Origin: Streptomyces caniscabiei
Lineage (GTDB): Bacteria > Actinomycetota > Actinomycetes > Streptomycetales > Streptomycetaceae
NCBI RefSeq assembly: GCF_014930365.1
Contig: NZ_JABXWI010000011.1
Span: 214,289 to 278,288 of the forward strand
Direction: 5' to 3'
DNA: 64,000 nt
Shown: in pieces, positions 1-8,587 of the stretch
Position numbering within the stretch: position 1 is the stretch's first letter
Layout of the letters: the number at the start of each line of letters is the position of its first letter
Made by a program: the position numbers and the translations under genes
Notes under the pieces: model-generated
The model's input: the letters and a program-made list of their open reading frames with translations, nothing else
The model's database searches: none
What the model was told of the DNA's origin: nothing

Positions 1-141
1 AACTTCGTCAACAACGCCATCCTCGGCCCGCTGGAGGACAAGCGCGTCGCCACGCTCAACCGCATCGAGACCGCCATCGGCCGCGCCGCCGCCAAGCCCG
101 AAGGCCTCGAAGCCCTCGCCCCCTGCCAGCTCAACCAGTAG
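1..141 (+). CDS. 3' end of an unidentified gene (partial)
   Basis: An open frame enters from the left edge and ends in TAG at 139-141, giving the last 46 residues of a protein (ending ...LAPCQLNQ). The piece is mostly helical in character (LGPLEDKRVATLNRIETAIGR), as in the C-terminal dimerisation helix of MarR-type regulators, but it is too short to assign a family. Two hairpins follow it, which supports this being a real gene end. The upstream part lies outside the window. Confidence 0.6.
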   Translation, partial: NFVNNAILGPLEDKRVATLNRIETAIGRAAAKPEGLEALAPCQLNQ

Positions 142-147
142 TCGAGG

Positions 148-168
148 GACCGGCGGAGCTCGCCGGTC
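148..168 (+). terminator. Short hairpin after the partial gene
   Basis: Perfect 8-bp stem (GACCGGCG / CGCCGGTC) with a 5-base loop, starting 6 bases after the TAG. There is no T-tract, which is usual for Streptomyces terminators. Confidence 0.4.
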
Positions 169-240
169 GCATGAGGACCGGTCGAGCCGAGGGGCCGGTC
201 CTGTCGGAGGGCCGGTCCTGCCGAAGGGCCGTCGAACCGA

Positions 241-278
241 GGGGGCCCGTCGCGATGAGCCGTCCGCGACGGGCCCCC
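241..278 (+). terminator. Strong GC hairpin, probable terminator
   Basis: Perfect 14-bp stem, GGGGGCCCGTCGCG at 241-254 against its complement at 265-278, with a 10-base loop. It lies about 100 bases after the partial gene. The rest of the 142-464 gap holds no gene that I can support; it must also carry the promoter of the gene starting at 465. Confidence 0.6.
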
Positions 279-464
279 TCGGTCGGCGAGTGACCTCCTG
301 CGCTCCTCGTGGGCGACAGGGGCCGTGTCCGCCCCGCGCGCCGGCCGGGGCGGGCATGGAAGACCTGGTTCCGGGTGGATCCCATGGAGGGGTCCGCCCG
401 GAATTCGCGTACCGGCGCCAAATTCGTTAGACAGCCGAAGCGTTTCCGTCGATAATCGTTAGAC

Positions 465-1052
465 ATGGGAAAGACTTATGAGCGCATCGACGGCCGCCTG
501 CGTACGTTCATCGAGGCACAGCCGCTGTTCTTCACCGCTTCGGCGCCCCTCGCCGGCGACGGCACGGTCAATCTCTCGCCCAAGGGCCTCAAGGGCTCGT
601 TCGTCATCCTCGACGAACTGACGGTCGCCTACCTGGACTTCGCCGGGTCCCACGCGGAGACCATCGCGCATCTGCGCGAGAACGGCCGGATCACCCTGAT
701 GTGGTGCGCCTTCCAGGGCCCGCCCACCATCGTCCGCGTGCACGGCACGGGCGAGGCCGTCTTCCGCGACGACGACCGCTTCGCCGAACTCCTCGCCCGT
801 TTCCCCGACATCGACCCCACCGCGCACGGCCTGCGTGCGATCATCGTGGTCCGCGCCCGCCAGATCCGCGACAGCTGCGGCTACGCCGTGCCGTTCATGG
901 CGTACGAGGAGGAGCGCGACCTGCACGGCCGGCGCTTCGCGCGCGAGGACGACGCGTCGCTCAGCGCCTACTTCAGCTCCAAGGAACACATCGCGACCAG
1001 CATGGACGGCCTCCCGGGGCTGCCACTGCCGCTGCCGCCGTCCGCCGTCTGA
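465..1052 (+). CDS. Pyridoxamine 5'-phosphate oxidase family flavoprotein
   Basis: A 195-residue protein starting MGKTYERIDGRL. It has the split-barrel flavin-binding pattern of the PNPOx-like superfamily: 'FTASAPLAGDGTVNLSPKGLKGSFVI' in the first strands, then 'YLDFAGSHAETIAHLRENGRITLM' and a C-terminal region with CGYAVPFM. Family members bind FMN, FAD, F420 or heme and act on small molecules in the cytosol; the sequence does not show which. True PdxH is longer and has pyridoxal-phosphate residues that are not evident here, so a B6 role is unlikely. It is monocistronic and on the same strand as the redox trio that follows, but 126 bases separate them, so any functional link is only a guess. 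Confidence 0.8.
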   Translation: MGKTYERIDGRLRTFIEAQPLFFTASAPLAGDGTVNLSPKGLKGSFVILDELTVAYLDFAGSHAETIAHLRENGRITLMWCAFQGPPTIVRVHGTGEAVFRDDDRFAELLARFPDIDPTAHGLRAIIVVRARQIRDSCGYAVPFMAYEEERDLHGRRFAREDDASLSAYFSSKEHIATSMDGLPGLPLPLPPSAV

Positions 1053-1178
1053 CGGCGTGGGACGCGGGCGCGCCCTCCGGTACGGATCGTTCCGCGCAAC
1101 AGTTGTTCACACGGTTGAACACACGGCACTCGCTGCACGTACGTGTGGGCCAAGGGTCCAGCCCACCACGGAGGAACC

Positions 1179-2558
1179 GTGTCCACGATCGCCGGAGGTC
1201 GCGCCGCGCGCCGCCAGACGATGCGCCGCATCCGACCTCGCCGCTCCCCCGCAGTCCCGCTGCTGATCGTTTTCTTTGCGGGCGTGGCCGCGGTGGTGTG
1301 GCTGTGGTGGGACAACACGCCCTCCATCGCCGACCAGGGCAGCAAGATGGTCAACGCCGGCCGGATCACCGGTCTGCTCGGCGGCTACATGATGGCCCTG
1401 GTGGTCCTCCAGATGGCCCGGGTGCCCGCCCTGGAACGCCGGGTCGGCTCCGACCGGGTCGCCCGCTGGCACGCGATGACCGGCCGCTACACGCTCTGCC
1501 TGGTCGTCGCCCACGTCGTCCTCACGATGTACGGGTACGCGCTGCAGGCCGGTCTCACCCACACCGCGATCGTGCAGCAGACCATCGACTCCATCAACCA
1601 GCTGCCGGACATGGGCAAGGCCGCCATCGGCACCGGTCTGCTGGTGCTCATCGGGCTGATGTCGATCGGTCCGGTGCGCAAGCGGATCCCGTACGACTTC
1701 TGGTACCACACGCACCTGCTGACGTACGCGGCCACGTTCCTGACGTTCTGGCACCAGATCTCCACCGGCAACGAGTTCGCCGTCACGCCCGCCGCGAAGA
1801 CCGGCTGGTACGCGCTGTACGGGTCGGTGACCGCGCTGGTGGTCTGGTACCGGATCATCACGCCGATCCGGCTCAACATGCGACACCGGCTGCGGGTCGA
1901 GGCGGTCATCGAGGAGTCGCCCGGCATCGTCTCCGTGCTGATGAGCGGGCGCAAGCTGCACCGGATGGGCGCGGAGGCCGGCCAGTTCTTCCGCTGGCGG
2001 TTCCTCGCCCCCGGCATGCGGTTCAGCTCGCACCCGTACTCGCTGTCGGCGGCTCCCCGCCCCAACATGCTGCGCATCACGGTCAAGGCGATCGGCGACC
2101 ACAGCACGGCGCTGCGCGATCTGGAGCCCGGCACCCGGGTGTGGGCCGAGGGCCCGTACGGGGCGCTCACGGCCGGCAAGCGCAGCCGGGGCAAGGTGCT
2201 GCTGGTGGCCGGCGGGGTGGGCATCACCCCGATGAGAGCCCTGTTCGAGACGCTGCCCGGCGCGGCCGGTGACCTGACCCTGCTCTACCGGGCCAACACC
2301 ACCCAGGACCTGGCGCTGTGGGACGAGTTGGCGCAGATCGCGGAGGAGCGCGGGGCGCGGCTGATGTACGCGGTGAACAGCCCGGACGGCGAGCGCCCGG
2401 ACATCTCGCCGGACTCCCTGCGCCGCAAGATCCCGGACATCGAGAGCCACGACGTCTTCCTGTGCGGTCCGCCCGGTTTCGCCCAGGGCGTGTACGAGGC
2501 CCTGCGCGGCGCGGGTGTCCCGACCCGGCGCATCCACCACGAGTCGTTCGAGATGTGA
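1179..2558 (+). CDS. Ferric-reductase-like transmembrane flavocytochrome
   Basis: The GTG at 1179 is preferred to an in-frame start at 1143 because GGAGG lies just upstream; this gives 459 residues. A basic N-terminus is followed by about six membrane segments with paired histidines (RWHAMTGRY, VVAHVV, WYHTH, FWHQ) that fit two b-type hemes of the ferric-reductase/Nox fold. The C-terminal half is a ferredoxin-reductase module with an FAD site (HPYSLSAAP), a pyridine-nucleotide loop (GGVGITPM) and the terminal CGPPGF motif. Inferred role: passing electrons from cytosolic NAD(P)H across the membrane. The next two genes encode a multi-FMN-binding secreted protein and ApbE, so the likely acceptor is a covalently flavinylated extracytoplasmic protein and not iron directly. 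The electron direction and final acceptor are unknown. Confidence 0.87.
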   Translation: MSTIAGGRAARRQTMRRIRPRRSPAVPLLIVFFAGVAAVVWLWWDNTPSIADQGSKMVNAGRITGLLGGYMMALVVLQMARVPALERRVGSDRVARWHAMTGRYTLCLVVAHVVLTMYGYALQAGLTHTAIVQQTIDSINQLPDMGKAAIGTGLLVLIGLMSIGPVRKRIPYDFWYHTHLLTYAATFLTFWHQISTGNEFAVTPAAKTGWYALYGSVTALVVWYRIITPIRLNMRHRLRVEAVIEESPGIVSVLMSGRKLHRMGAEAGQFFRWRFLAPGMRFSSHPYSLSAAPRPNMLRITVKAIGDHSTALRDLEPGTRVWAEGPYGALTAGKRSRGKVLLVAGGVGITPMRALFETLPGAAGDLTLLYRANTTQDLALWDELAQIAEERGARLMYAVNSPDGERPDISPDSLRRKIPDIESHDVFLCGPPGFAQGVYEALRGAGVPTRRIHHESFEM

Positions 2559-2712
2559 GCGACGGGACCGCTCGTCACGGATCCCCACCCGGCCGACCGC
2601 TCCAGCCGTCGGTCACCACGACCTGCCCCACCCCGACTTCTGACCATGGTTTCCCGTGGGTTCGCCCCGGGTCTCCCCCGCGAGACTTCACACTTCAGGA
2701 GCTGAAGGAGCG

Positions 2713-3819
2713 ATGAAGAAGAGCCACCCCATCCGGCGGACCCTGCTCGCCACCGCCGCCACCGTGTCCGGCATCGTGCTGCTGCTGTCGCTGAAGCCGG
2801 CCTCCGACCCGGCCGGTTCGGTACAGGCCGGAGCGGCAGGGGGCGCTCCTTCGGCACAGGGCGGGGTGGCGGCGGGCGCGCAGACCCTCACGGGCACCGC
2901 CGTCCAGACCGACTACGGGCCGGTCCAGGTCCGGATCACCGTCAACGGCGGCAAGATCACAGGCGCCGAGACCGTGCAGCAGCCCAGCGGGGGCCGCTCC
3001 ACCCAGATCAGCGGCGACGCGATCCCCAAGCTCAACCAGGCGGCCGTGGCGGCCGGCAGCGCGGAGATCGACGCGGTCTCGGGCGCCACGTACACCAGCG
3101 CCGGCTACAAGGAGTCCCTCCAGTCCGCGCTCGACCAGGCCGGCAACGCGCAGGACTCCGGCGCCCAGGTGCTGACGGGGACCACCGTGCAGACCGACTA
3201 CGGGCCGGTGCAGGTCAGGATCACGGTCAGTGGTGGGAAGATCACCAACGCTGAGGCGATCCAGGCCCCCAGCGGCGGTCGCTCCACCCAGATCACCGGC
3301 GACTCGGTGCCGAAGCTCAACCAGGCGGCCGTGGCGGCCGGCAGCGCGGAGATCGACGCGGTCTCGGGCGCCACCTACACCAGCGCCGGCTACAAGGAGT
3401 CCCTCCAGTCCGCGCTCGACCAGGCCGGCAACGCGCAGGGCTCCGGCTCCGACGTCGAGGCGGGCGGCTCGCAGGACGCGGGCGGCGGCGCCGAGGACGG
3501 CGGGGACTCCGGGGCCGGGGCGGGAGCCGGGGCCGGGCAGGTGACGGGCACCCAGGTGCTCACCGGTTCCGCCATCAAGACGGACTACGGGCCGGTGCAG
3601 GTCCGGGTCACGGTCACCGACGGGAAGATCACAGGCGCCGAGGCGCTGCAGCAGCCCACCGGCGGCCGTTCCACCCAGATCAGCGGTACCGCCATCCCGA
3701 AGCTCAACCAGAACGCCGTCTCGGCAGGGAGCGCTGACATCGATGCTGTCTCAGGCGCCACGTACACCAGCGGTGGCTACAAGCAGTCCCTCCAGTCCGC
3801 TCTGGACCAGGCCGGCTGA
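2713..3819 (+). CDS. Membrane-anchored protein with three FMN-binding repeats
   Basis: ATG 2713 sits behind GAAGGAG; the product is 368 residues. The N-terminus (KKSHPIRRTLLATAATVSGIVLLLSL) is a membrane anchor or uncleaved signal with no lipobox cysteine. Three FMN-binding domains follow, each ending in SGATYTS(A/G)GYK(E/Q)SLQSALDQAG. The threonines of the three SGAT motifs, T126, T221 and T350, fit the ApbE flavinylation motif known from NqrC/RnfG-type proteins. Repeats 1 and 2 are nearly identical in DNA; an acidic Gly/Ala-rich linker (about residues 240-278) separates repeat 3. The context (membrane flavocytochrome before, ApbE after) points to an extracytoplasmic multi-flavin electron carrier. 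Its partner beyond that is not visible here. Confidence 0.87.
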   Translation: MKKSHPIRRTLLATAATVSGIVLLLSLKPASDPAGSVQAGAAGGAPSAQGGVAAGAQTLTGTAVQTDYGPVQVRITVNGGKITGAETVQQPSGGRSTQISGDAIPKLNQAAVAAGSAEIDAVSGATYTSAGYKESLQSALDQAGNAQDSGAQVLTGTTVQTDYGPVQVRITVSGGKITNAEAIQAPSGGRSTQITGDSVPKLNQAAVAAGSAEIDAVSGATYTSAGYKESLQSALDQAGNAQGSGSDVEAGGSQDAGGGAEDGGDSGAGAGAGAGQVTGTQVLTGSAIKTDYGPVQVRVTVTDGKITGAEALQQPTGGRSTQISGTAIPKLNQNAVSAGSADIDAVSGATYTSGGYKQSLQSALDQAG

Positions 3820-3823
3820 TCCG

Positions 3824-4615
3824 GTGGCCGTACCCGCCGGGGCCGCGCCGTCGCCACTGCGGCACGTCGAGGAGGTCATGGGCACCGTCTTCTCCTTCGA
3901 CGTCCGGGGAGGCGAGCCCGGGGCGGTCAAGGCCGCGCTGGAGGAGGCGGTGGCCGGACTCCACGCCGTGGACGAGGTGTTCAGCACCTACCGCGAGAAC
4001 AGCCAGATCTCCCGGCTCGCCCGGGGCGAGGCGACGATCGAGGAGTGCGCTCCCGAGGTCGCCGAGGTGCTCGAACTGTGCGCGGAGGCCGAGCGGTCGA
4101 GCGACGGCTGGTTCAGCGCGACGTACGAGGGCCGCTTCGACCCGACCGGCCTGGTGAAGGGGTGGGCCACCGAGCGGGCCGCGCTGCGGCTGGTCGAGGC
4201 CGGCGCGGTCGGGGTGAGTGTGAACGGGGGTGGTGATGTGCAGCTGTGCGGTGTGCCCGGTCCGGACCGGCCGTGGCGTGTGGGTGTCGCGGATCCGCTC
4301 CGGCCCGGAGGGCTGGCGGCGGTCGTCACGGCCGCGGGCGCGGATCGCCTGGCCGTCGCCACGTCCGGTACGGCGGAGCGGGGCGCGCATATCGTCGACC
4401 CGCGCACGGGTAGGTCCGCCGTGACCGACCTGGTCTCGGTGACGGTCGTGGCCCCCCGCCTCACCTGGGCGGACTGCTGGGCCACCGCCGCGTTCGCCAT
4501 GGGCTCCCGTGCGGGCCTCGCCTGGCTGGAGTCCCTGGAGGACGCGGAGGCCCTGCTGATCACGGCAGGCGACGAGGTCCGCTGCACGGGCGGGTTGGCG
4601 GCACGCCTGGGCTGA
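3824..4615 (+). CDS. apbE: FAD:protein FMN transferase (ApbE)
   Basis: GTG 3824 lies 4 bases after the preceding stop, which suggests translational coupling; it gives 263 residues. Family motifs are clear: VMGTVFSFDV near the start, FSTYRENSQISRL, FDPTGLVKGWATERA, VSVNGGGDVQL and the C-terminal VATSGTAERGAHIVDPRTG. ApbE enzymes move FMN from FAD to a threonine of an SGAT-type motif. The adjacent gene supplies three such motifs, so it is the obvious substrate. No signal peptide is evident with this start, so modification might occur inside before export, or the true start may lie further upstream. Confidence 0.9.
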   Translation: MAVPAGAAPSPLRHVEEVMGTVFSFDVRGGEPGAVKAALEEAVAGLHAVDEVFSTYRENSQISRLARGEATIEECAPEVAEVLELCAEAERSSDGWFSATYEGRFDPTGLVKGWATERAALRLVEAGAVGVSVNGGGDVQLCGVPGPDRPWRVGVADPLRPGGLAAVVTAAGADRLAVATSGTAERGAHIVDPRTGRSAVTDLVSVTVVAPRLTWADCWATAAFAMGSRAGLAWLESLEDAEALLITAGDEVRCTGGLAARLG

Positions 4616-4670
4616 ACGGGCCCGGGTCGAGAGGGGCGGGGTGGAGCCACTGGAAGCCACCGGTCGCCAA

Positions 4671-4720
4671 AGGGGCGCGGGGAACTGCGCGACCGGCCAC
4701 GGACGACCCGCACCCGGCGT
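4671..4720 (+). repeat. GGGGCGCGGGGAACTGCGCG family repeat, copy 1
   Basis: Matches the core shared by six loci in this window, followed by the usual tail (gaccggccac...gacccgcacccg). It lies between the convergent ends of apbE and argR. Confidence 0.7.
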
Positions 4721-4760
4721 CCCCGCGAACCGCCCCTCCCCGTAGCCGCCCCCCGTCGGC

Positions 4761-5309
4761 TCAGTGCACGTGGCCGTTGCCGTTCTGGGCCAGCCGCAGC
4801 AGATGGTCCGCCAACGCCTGCCCGCCCACCGGATCCCGGCTGATCAGCAGCAACGTGTCGTCGCCCGCGATCGTGCCCAGGATGTCGTGGAGTTCCGCCT
4901 GGTCGATGGCCGAGGCGAGGAACTGGGCCGCGCCCGGCGGGGTGCGGAGCACGACCAGGTTCGCCGAGGCCTCCGCGGAGATCAGCAGCTCCGCGGAGAG
5001 CCGCCGCATCCGCTCCTCCTTGGCCGACTCACCCAGCGGCGCCCGGGGGGTCCGAAAACCCCCCTCGCTCGGCACCGCGTAGATCAGGTCGCCGTCGTTG
5101 TTGCGGATCTTCACCGCGTTCAGCTCGTCCAGGTCCCGGCTGAGTGTCGCCTGCGTGACGCTCAGCCCGTCGTCGGACAGCAGCTTCGCCAACTGGCTCT
5201 GCGACCGCACCGGTTGCCGGTTGAGGATGTCCACGATCCGCCGGTGGCGTGCGGTGCGGGTCTGCGGCACGGCGGGCCCCGCCTGGTCGTGCTCCTGCGC
5301 CTGGCTCAT
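4761..5309 (-). CDS. argR: Arginine repressor
   Basis: The start chosen is ATG at 5309 (MSQAQEHD), 7 bases after the argD stop, giving 182 residues. The N-terminal winged helix contains ARHRRIVDILNRQPVRSQSQLAKLL followed by SVTQATLSRDLDEL, the ArgR recognition helix. The C-terminal arginine-binding hexamerisation domain includes GTIAGDDTLLLISRDP. With arginine as co-repressor, ArgR represses arg genes through ARG boxes; its position as last gene of the operon means it would also repress itself. The N-terminal extension of about 20 residues is typical of actinobacterial forms. Confidence 0.95.
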   Translation of the reverse strand: MSQAQEHDQAGPAVPQTRTARHRRIVDILNRQPVRSQSQLAKLLSDDGLSVTQATLSRDLDELNAVKIRNNDGDLIYAVPSEGGFRTPRAPLGESAKEERMRRLSAELLISAEASANLVVLRTPPGAAQFLASAIDQAELHDILGTIAGDDTLLLISRDPVGGQALADHLLRLAQNGNGHVH

Positions 5310-5316
5310 CGTCGTC

Positions 5317-6534
5317 TCATTCTCCGGCTCGTCCGTCCCCACTGGCTTCGTGCGCCGCCCGCGCCGCGTCGAGGATGCCGGGCAGCGCCTGGAGGAGGGC
5401 GTCCACCTCGGCGTCACCGATGTTGAGCGCGGGCATCAGCCGTACGACATCGGGGGCGGGCGCGTTCACCAGGAAACCGGCGTCCTGAGCGGCCTGTTGC
5501 GCCAGGGGCGCGAGCGGCTCGGTGAGCACGATACCCAGCAGGAGACCCGCGCCACGGACGTGGTCGATCATCGGGTCGCCGAGGGACTCGATTCCGTTCC
5601 GCAGCTTCTCGCTCTGCCGCTTGACGTTCTCCAGCAGCCCTTCGGCGCGGATGGTCTCCAGGACGGCGAGTCCGGCGGCGCACGCGACCGGGTTCCCTCC
5701 GAAGGTCGTGCCGTGCTGACCGGGCTGCAGGAGGTCCGCCGCCCGGCCGAAGGCGACCGTCGCGCCGAGCGGCAGTCCGCCGCCGAGGCCCTTGGCGAGG
5801 GTGACGACGTCCGGCAGGACGCCCTCATGGGCCTGGTACTCGAACCAGTGCCCGGTCCGGCCGACGCCGGTCTGCACCTCGTCGAGGACCAGCAGCGAGC
5901 CGGTGGCGGCCGTGATGGCCCGCGCGGCCTTCAGATAGCCGGCCGGCGGGACGACGACGCCCTTCTCGCCCTGGACGGGCTCGATGATGACGAGGGCGGT
6001 CGCCTCGGTCACGGCCGCGGCGAGGGCCTGCGCGTCGCCGTAGGGGACGTGGGTGACGTCACCGGGGAGCGGGTGGAAGCCGGTCTGCTTGCCGGGCTGG
6101 CCGGTGAGGGCGAGGGCGCCCATGGTCCGGCCGTGGAAGCCGCCCTCGGTGGCGACCATGTGGGTCCGCCCGGTCAGCCGGCCGATCTTGAACGCGCCCT
6201 CGTTGGCCTCGGCGCCGGAGTTGCAGAAGAAGACCTTGCCGTCGCGCCCGAAGTGCTCCAGGAGCCGTTCGGCGAGCGCGACGGGCGGCTCGGCGACGAA
6301 CAGGTTGGAGACATGGCCGAGGGAGGCGATCTGGTTGCTGACGGCCTCGACGATCGCGGGGTGGGCGTGGCCGAGCGCGTTGACCGCGATGCCGCCGACG
6401 TAGTCGACGTACTCCGTGCCGTCGGCGTCCCACACCCTGGTGCCCGCACCGCGGACCAGGGAGAGGTTCGGGGTGCCGTAGTTGTTCATGAGCGAGCCCT
6501 GCCAGCGCTGGGTCAGCTCCTCGTTGGCGGTCAT
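5317..6534 (-). CDS. argD: Acetylornithine aminotransferase
   Basis: 405 residues, class-III PLP aminotransferase. Visible motifs: GGIAVNALGHAHP near the N-terminus, CNSGAEANEGAFKIGR, the PLP-binding VLDEVQTGVGRTGHWFEYQ, and the lysine of TLAKGLGGGLPLGA that would hold the cofactor. It converts N-acetylglutamate semialdehyde to N-acetylornithine. The start ATG overlaps the argB stop (ATGA). A specialised ornithine or succinylornithine function is possible by sequence alone, but the operon settles the main role. Confidence 0.96.
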   Translation of the reverse strand: MTANEELTQRWQGSLMNNYGTPNLSLVRGAGTRVWDADGTEYVDYVGGIAVNALGHAHPAIVEAVSNQIASLGHVSNLFVAEPPVALAERLLEHFGRDGKVFFCNSGAEANEGAFKIGRLTGRTHMVATEGGFHGRTMGALALTGQPGKQTGFHPLPGDVTHVPYGDAQALAAAVTEATALVIIEPVQGEKGVVVPPAGYLKAARAITAATGSLLVLDEVQTGVGRTGHWFEYQAHEGVLPDVVTLAKGLGGGLPLGATVAFGRAADLLQPGQHGTTFGGNPVACAAGLAVLETIRAEGLLENVKRQSEKLRNGIESLGDPMIDHVRGAGLLLGIVLTEPLAPLAQQAAQDAGFLVNAPAPDVVRLMPALNIGDAEVDALLQALPGILDAARAAHEASGDGRAGE

Positions 6535-7439
6535 TCGGCGTCCCCCTCTTCCGCATCCGGCACGACCATCGTGCCGATGCCCTCGTCGGTGAAGATCTCC
6601 AGCAGGATCGAGTGCTGGACCCGGCCGTCGATGACGCGGGCGGTGTTGACGCCGCCCCGGACGGCATGCAGGCAGCCCTGCATCTTCGGCACCATGCCGG
6701 AGGACAACTCCGGCAGCAGCTTCTCCAGTTGGGAAGCCGTGAGGCGGCTGATCACCTCGTCGCTGTTCGGCCAGTCCTCGTAGAGGCCCTCGACGTCGGT
6801 GAGGACCATGAGGGTCTCGGCGCCCAGAGCAGCAGCGAGTGCCGCAGCCGCCGTATCAGCATTGACGTTGTAGACATGTCCGTCGTCCTGGCTACGGGCG
6901 ATCGACGAGACGACCGGGATGCGGCCGTCGGCGAGCAGTGCCTCGATCGCGCCCGTGTCGATCGCGGTGATCTCGCCCACCCGCCCGATGTCGACCAACT
7001 CGCCGTCGATCTCGGGCTGGTGCTTGGTGGCGGTGATGGTGTGCGCGTCCTCGCCCGTGAGGCCCACGGCGAGCGGGCCGTGCTGGTTGAGCAGGCCGAC
7101 CAGCTCGCGCTGCACCTGCCCGGCGAGCACCATGCGGACGACGTCCATCGCGTCCTCGGTGGTGACGCGCAGGCCGGCCTTGAACTCGCTGACGATGCCG
7201 TGCTTGTCGAGGGCGGCGCTGATCTGCGGGCCGCCGCCGTGCACGACGACGACGTTGAGCCCGGCGTGCCGCAGGAAGACGACATCCTGGGCGAAGGCGG
7301 CCTTCAGGTCCTCGTCGATCATGGCGTTGCCGCCGAACTTGATGACGACCGTCTTGCCGTTGTGGCGGGTCAGCCAGGGCAGCGCTTCGATGAGGATCTG
7401 GGCCTTGGGGAGGGCGGTGTGCTTCCGCGTGGTGCTCAT
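6531..7439 (-). CDS. argB: Acetylglutamate kinase
   Basis: 302 residues starting MSTTRKHTALPKAQ; the ATG overlaps the argJ stop by 4 bases. Amino-acid kinase fold: VVIKFGGNAM phosphate loop, VVVVHGGGPQIS, an NVNADTAAAALA substrate segment and SSGMVPKMQGCLHAV near the C-terminus. It phosphorylates N-acetylglutamate, usually the arginine-feedback-controlled step. The N-terminal extension before KFGG (about 30 residues) resembles that of arginine-sensitive forms, so feedback inhibition is likely but not proven by sequence. Confidence 0.96.
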   Translation of the reverse strand: MSTTRKHTALPKAQILIEALPWLTRHNGKTVVIKFGGNAMIDEDLKAAFAQDVVFLRHAGLNVVVVHGGGPQISAALDKHGIVSEFKAGLRVTTEDAMDVVRMVLAGQVQRELVGLLNQHGPLAVGLTGEDAHTITATKHQPEIDGELVDIGRVGEITAIDTGAIEALLADGRIPVVSSIARSQDDGHVYNVNADTAAAALAAALGAETLMVLTDVEGLYEDWPNSDEVISRLTASQLEKLLPELSSGMVPKMQGCLHAVRGGVNTARVIDGRVQHSILLEIFTDEGIGTMVVPDAEEGDAE

Positions 7440-8587
7440 GAGGAGTAGGCGCTGTTCTCGTGGACGTAGTCGGCGGTGAGGTCGTTGGTCCAGATCGTGG
7501 CGGTCTCGGACCCGGCGGCGAGGTCGGCGACGATGTGCACCTCGCGGTAGCGCATGTCGACGTTGTCGCGGTCCTCGCCCACGCCGCCGTTCTTGCAGAC
7601 CCAGACGCCGTTGATGGCGACGTTGAGGCGGTCCGGCTCGAAGGCGGCGGACGTGGTGCCGATGGCGGACAGGACACGGCCCCAGTTGGGGTCCTCGCCG
7701 TGGATGGCGCACTTGAGGAGGTTGTTGCGGGCGATGGAGCGGCCCACCTCGACGGCGTCGTCCTCGGTCGCCGCGTTCACGACCTCGACCTTGATGTCCT
7801 TGCTGGCGCCCTCGGCGTCCCGGATGAGCTGCTGTCCGAGGTCGTCGCAGACGGCACGTACGGCCTCGGCGAACTCCGCGTGGTCGGGGACGACTTGGGA
7901 GGCCCCGGAGGCGAGCAGCAGCACGGTGTCGTTGGTGGACATGCAGCCGTCGGAGTCGACCCGGTCGAAGGTGGTCCGCGTGGCGGCCCGCAGCGCGCCG
8001 TCGAGCACCTCGCTCTCCAGGTCCGCGTCGGTGGTGAGCACGACGAGCATGGTGGCGAGGCCGGGCGCGAGCATGCCGGCGCCCTTCGCCATGCCGCCCA
8101 CGGTCCAGCCGTCCTTGGTGACGACGGACGTCTTGTGCACGGTGTCGGTGGTCTTGATGGCGATGGCGGCCTTCTCGCCGCCGTGCTCGGAGAGCTGCGC
8201 GGCGGCCGTCTCCACGCCCGGCAGCAGCTTGTCCATCGGCAGGAGCACGCCGATGAGGCCGGTGGAGGCGACGGCGATCTCGCCGGCGCTGTGCCCGAGG
8301 ACGTCCGCGACCTTCTCGGCGGTCGCGTGGGTGTCCTGGAAGCCCTTGGGGCCCGTACAGGCGTTGGCGCCACCGGAGTTGAGGACGACGGCGGAGACCC
8401 GGCCGCCCTTCAGCACCTGCTCGGACCAGAGGACCGGTGCGGCCTTCACGCGGTTGGAGGTGAAGACGCCGCCGGCGGCGAGGCGGGGCCCGGTGTTGAC
8501 CACGAGGGCCAGGTCCGGGTTGCCGTTCTCCTTGATCCCGGCGGCGATGCCCGCCGCCGTGAATCCCTTGGCTGCCGTCACGCTCAC
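7436..8587 (-). CDS. argJ: Bifunctional ornithine acetyltransferase / N-acetylglutamate synthase
   Basis: The start is the GTG at 8587, which overlaps the argC TGA; the product is 383 residues (MSVTAAKGFTAAG). ArgJ recycles the acetyl group from N-acetylornithine to glutamate. The autocleavage site is present: KGAGMLAPGLATMLVVLTTD, where the protein self-processes before the threonine of the ATML motif into two subunits. SNDTVLLLASG-like and GEDPNWGRVLSAIG motifs follow. This makes the pathway cyclic, so argA and argE are not needed here. Confidence 0.96.
   Translation of the reverse strand: MSVTAAKGFTAAGIAAGIKENGNPDLALVVNTGPRLAAGGVFTSNRVKAAPVLWSEQVLKGGRVSAVVLNSGGANACTGPKGFQDTHATAEKVADVLGHSAGEIAVASTGLIGVLLPMDKLLPGVETAAAQLSEHGGEKAAIAIKTTDTVHKTSVVTKDGWTVGGMAKGAGMLAPGLATMLVVLTTDADLESEVLDGALRAATRTTFDRVDSDGCMSTNDTVLLLASGASQVVPDHAEFAEAVRAVCDDLGQQLIRDAEGASKDIKVEVVNAATEDDAVEVGRSIARNNLLKCAIHGEDPNWGRVLSAIGTTSAAFEPDRLNVAINGVWVCKNGGVGEDRDNVDMRYREVHIVADLAAGSETATIWTNDLTADYVHENSAYSS

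Noticed and set aside
701..2272. Long open frame of 523 codons overlapping the PNPOx-like and flavocytochrome genes
   Set aside because: It is a GC-bias shadow: Arg/Pro/His-rich, no family pattern, and two well-supported genes occupy other frames.
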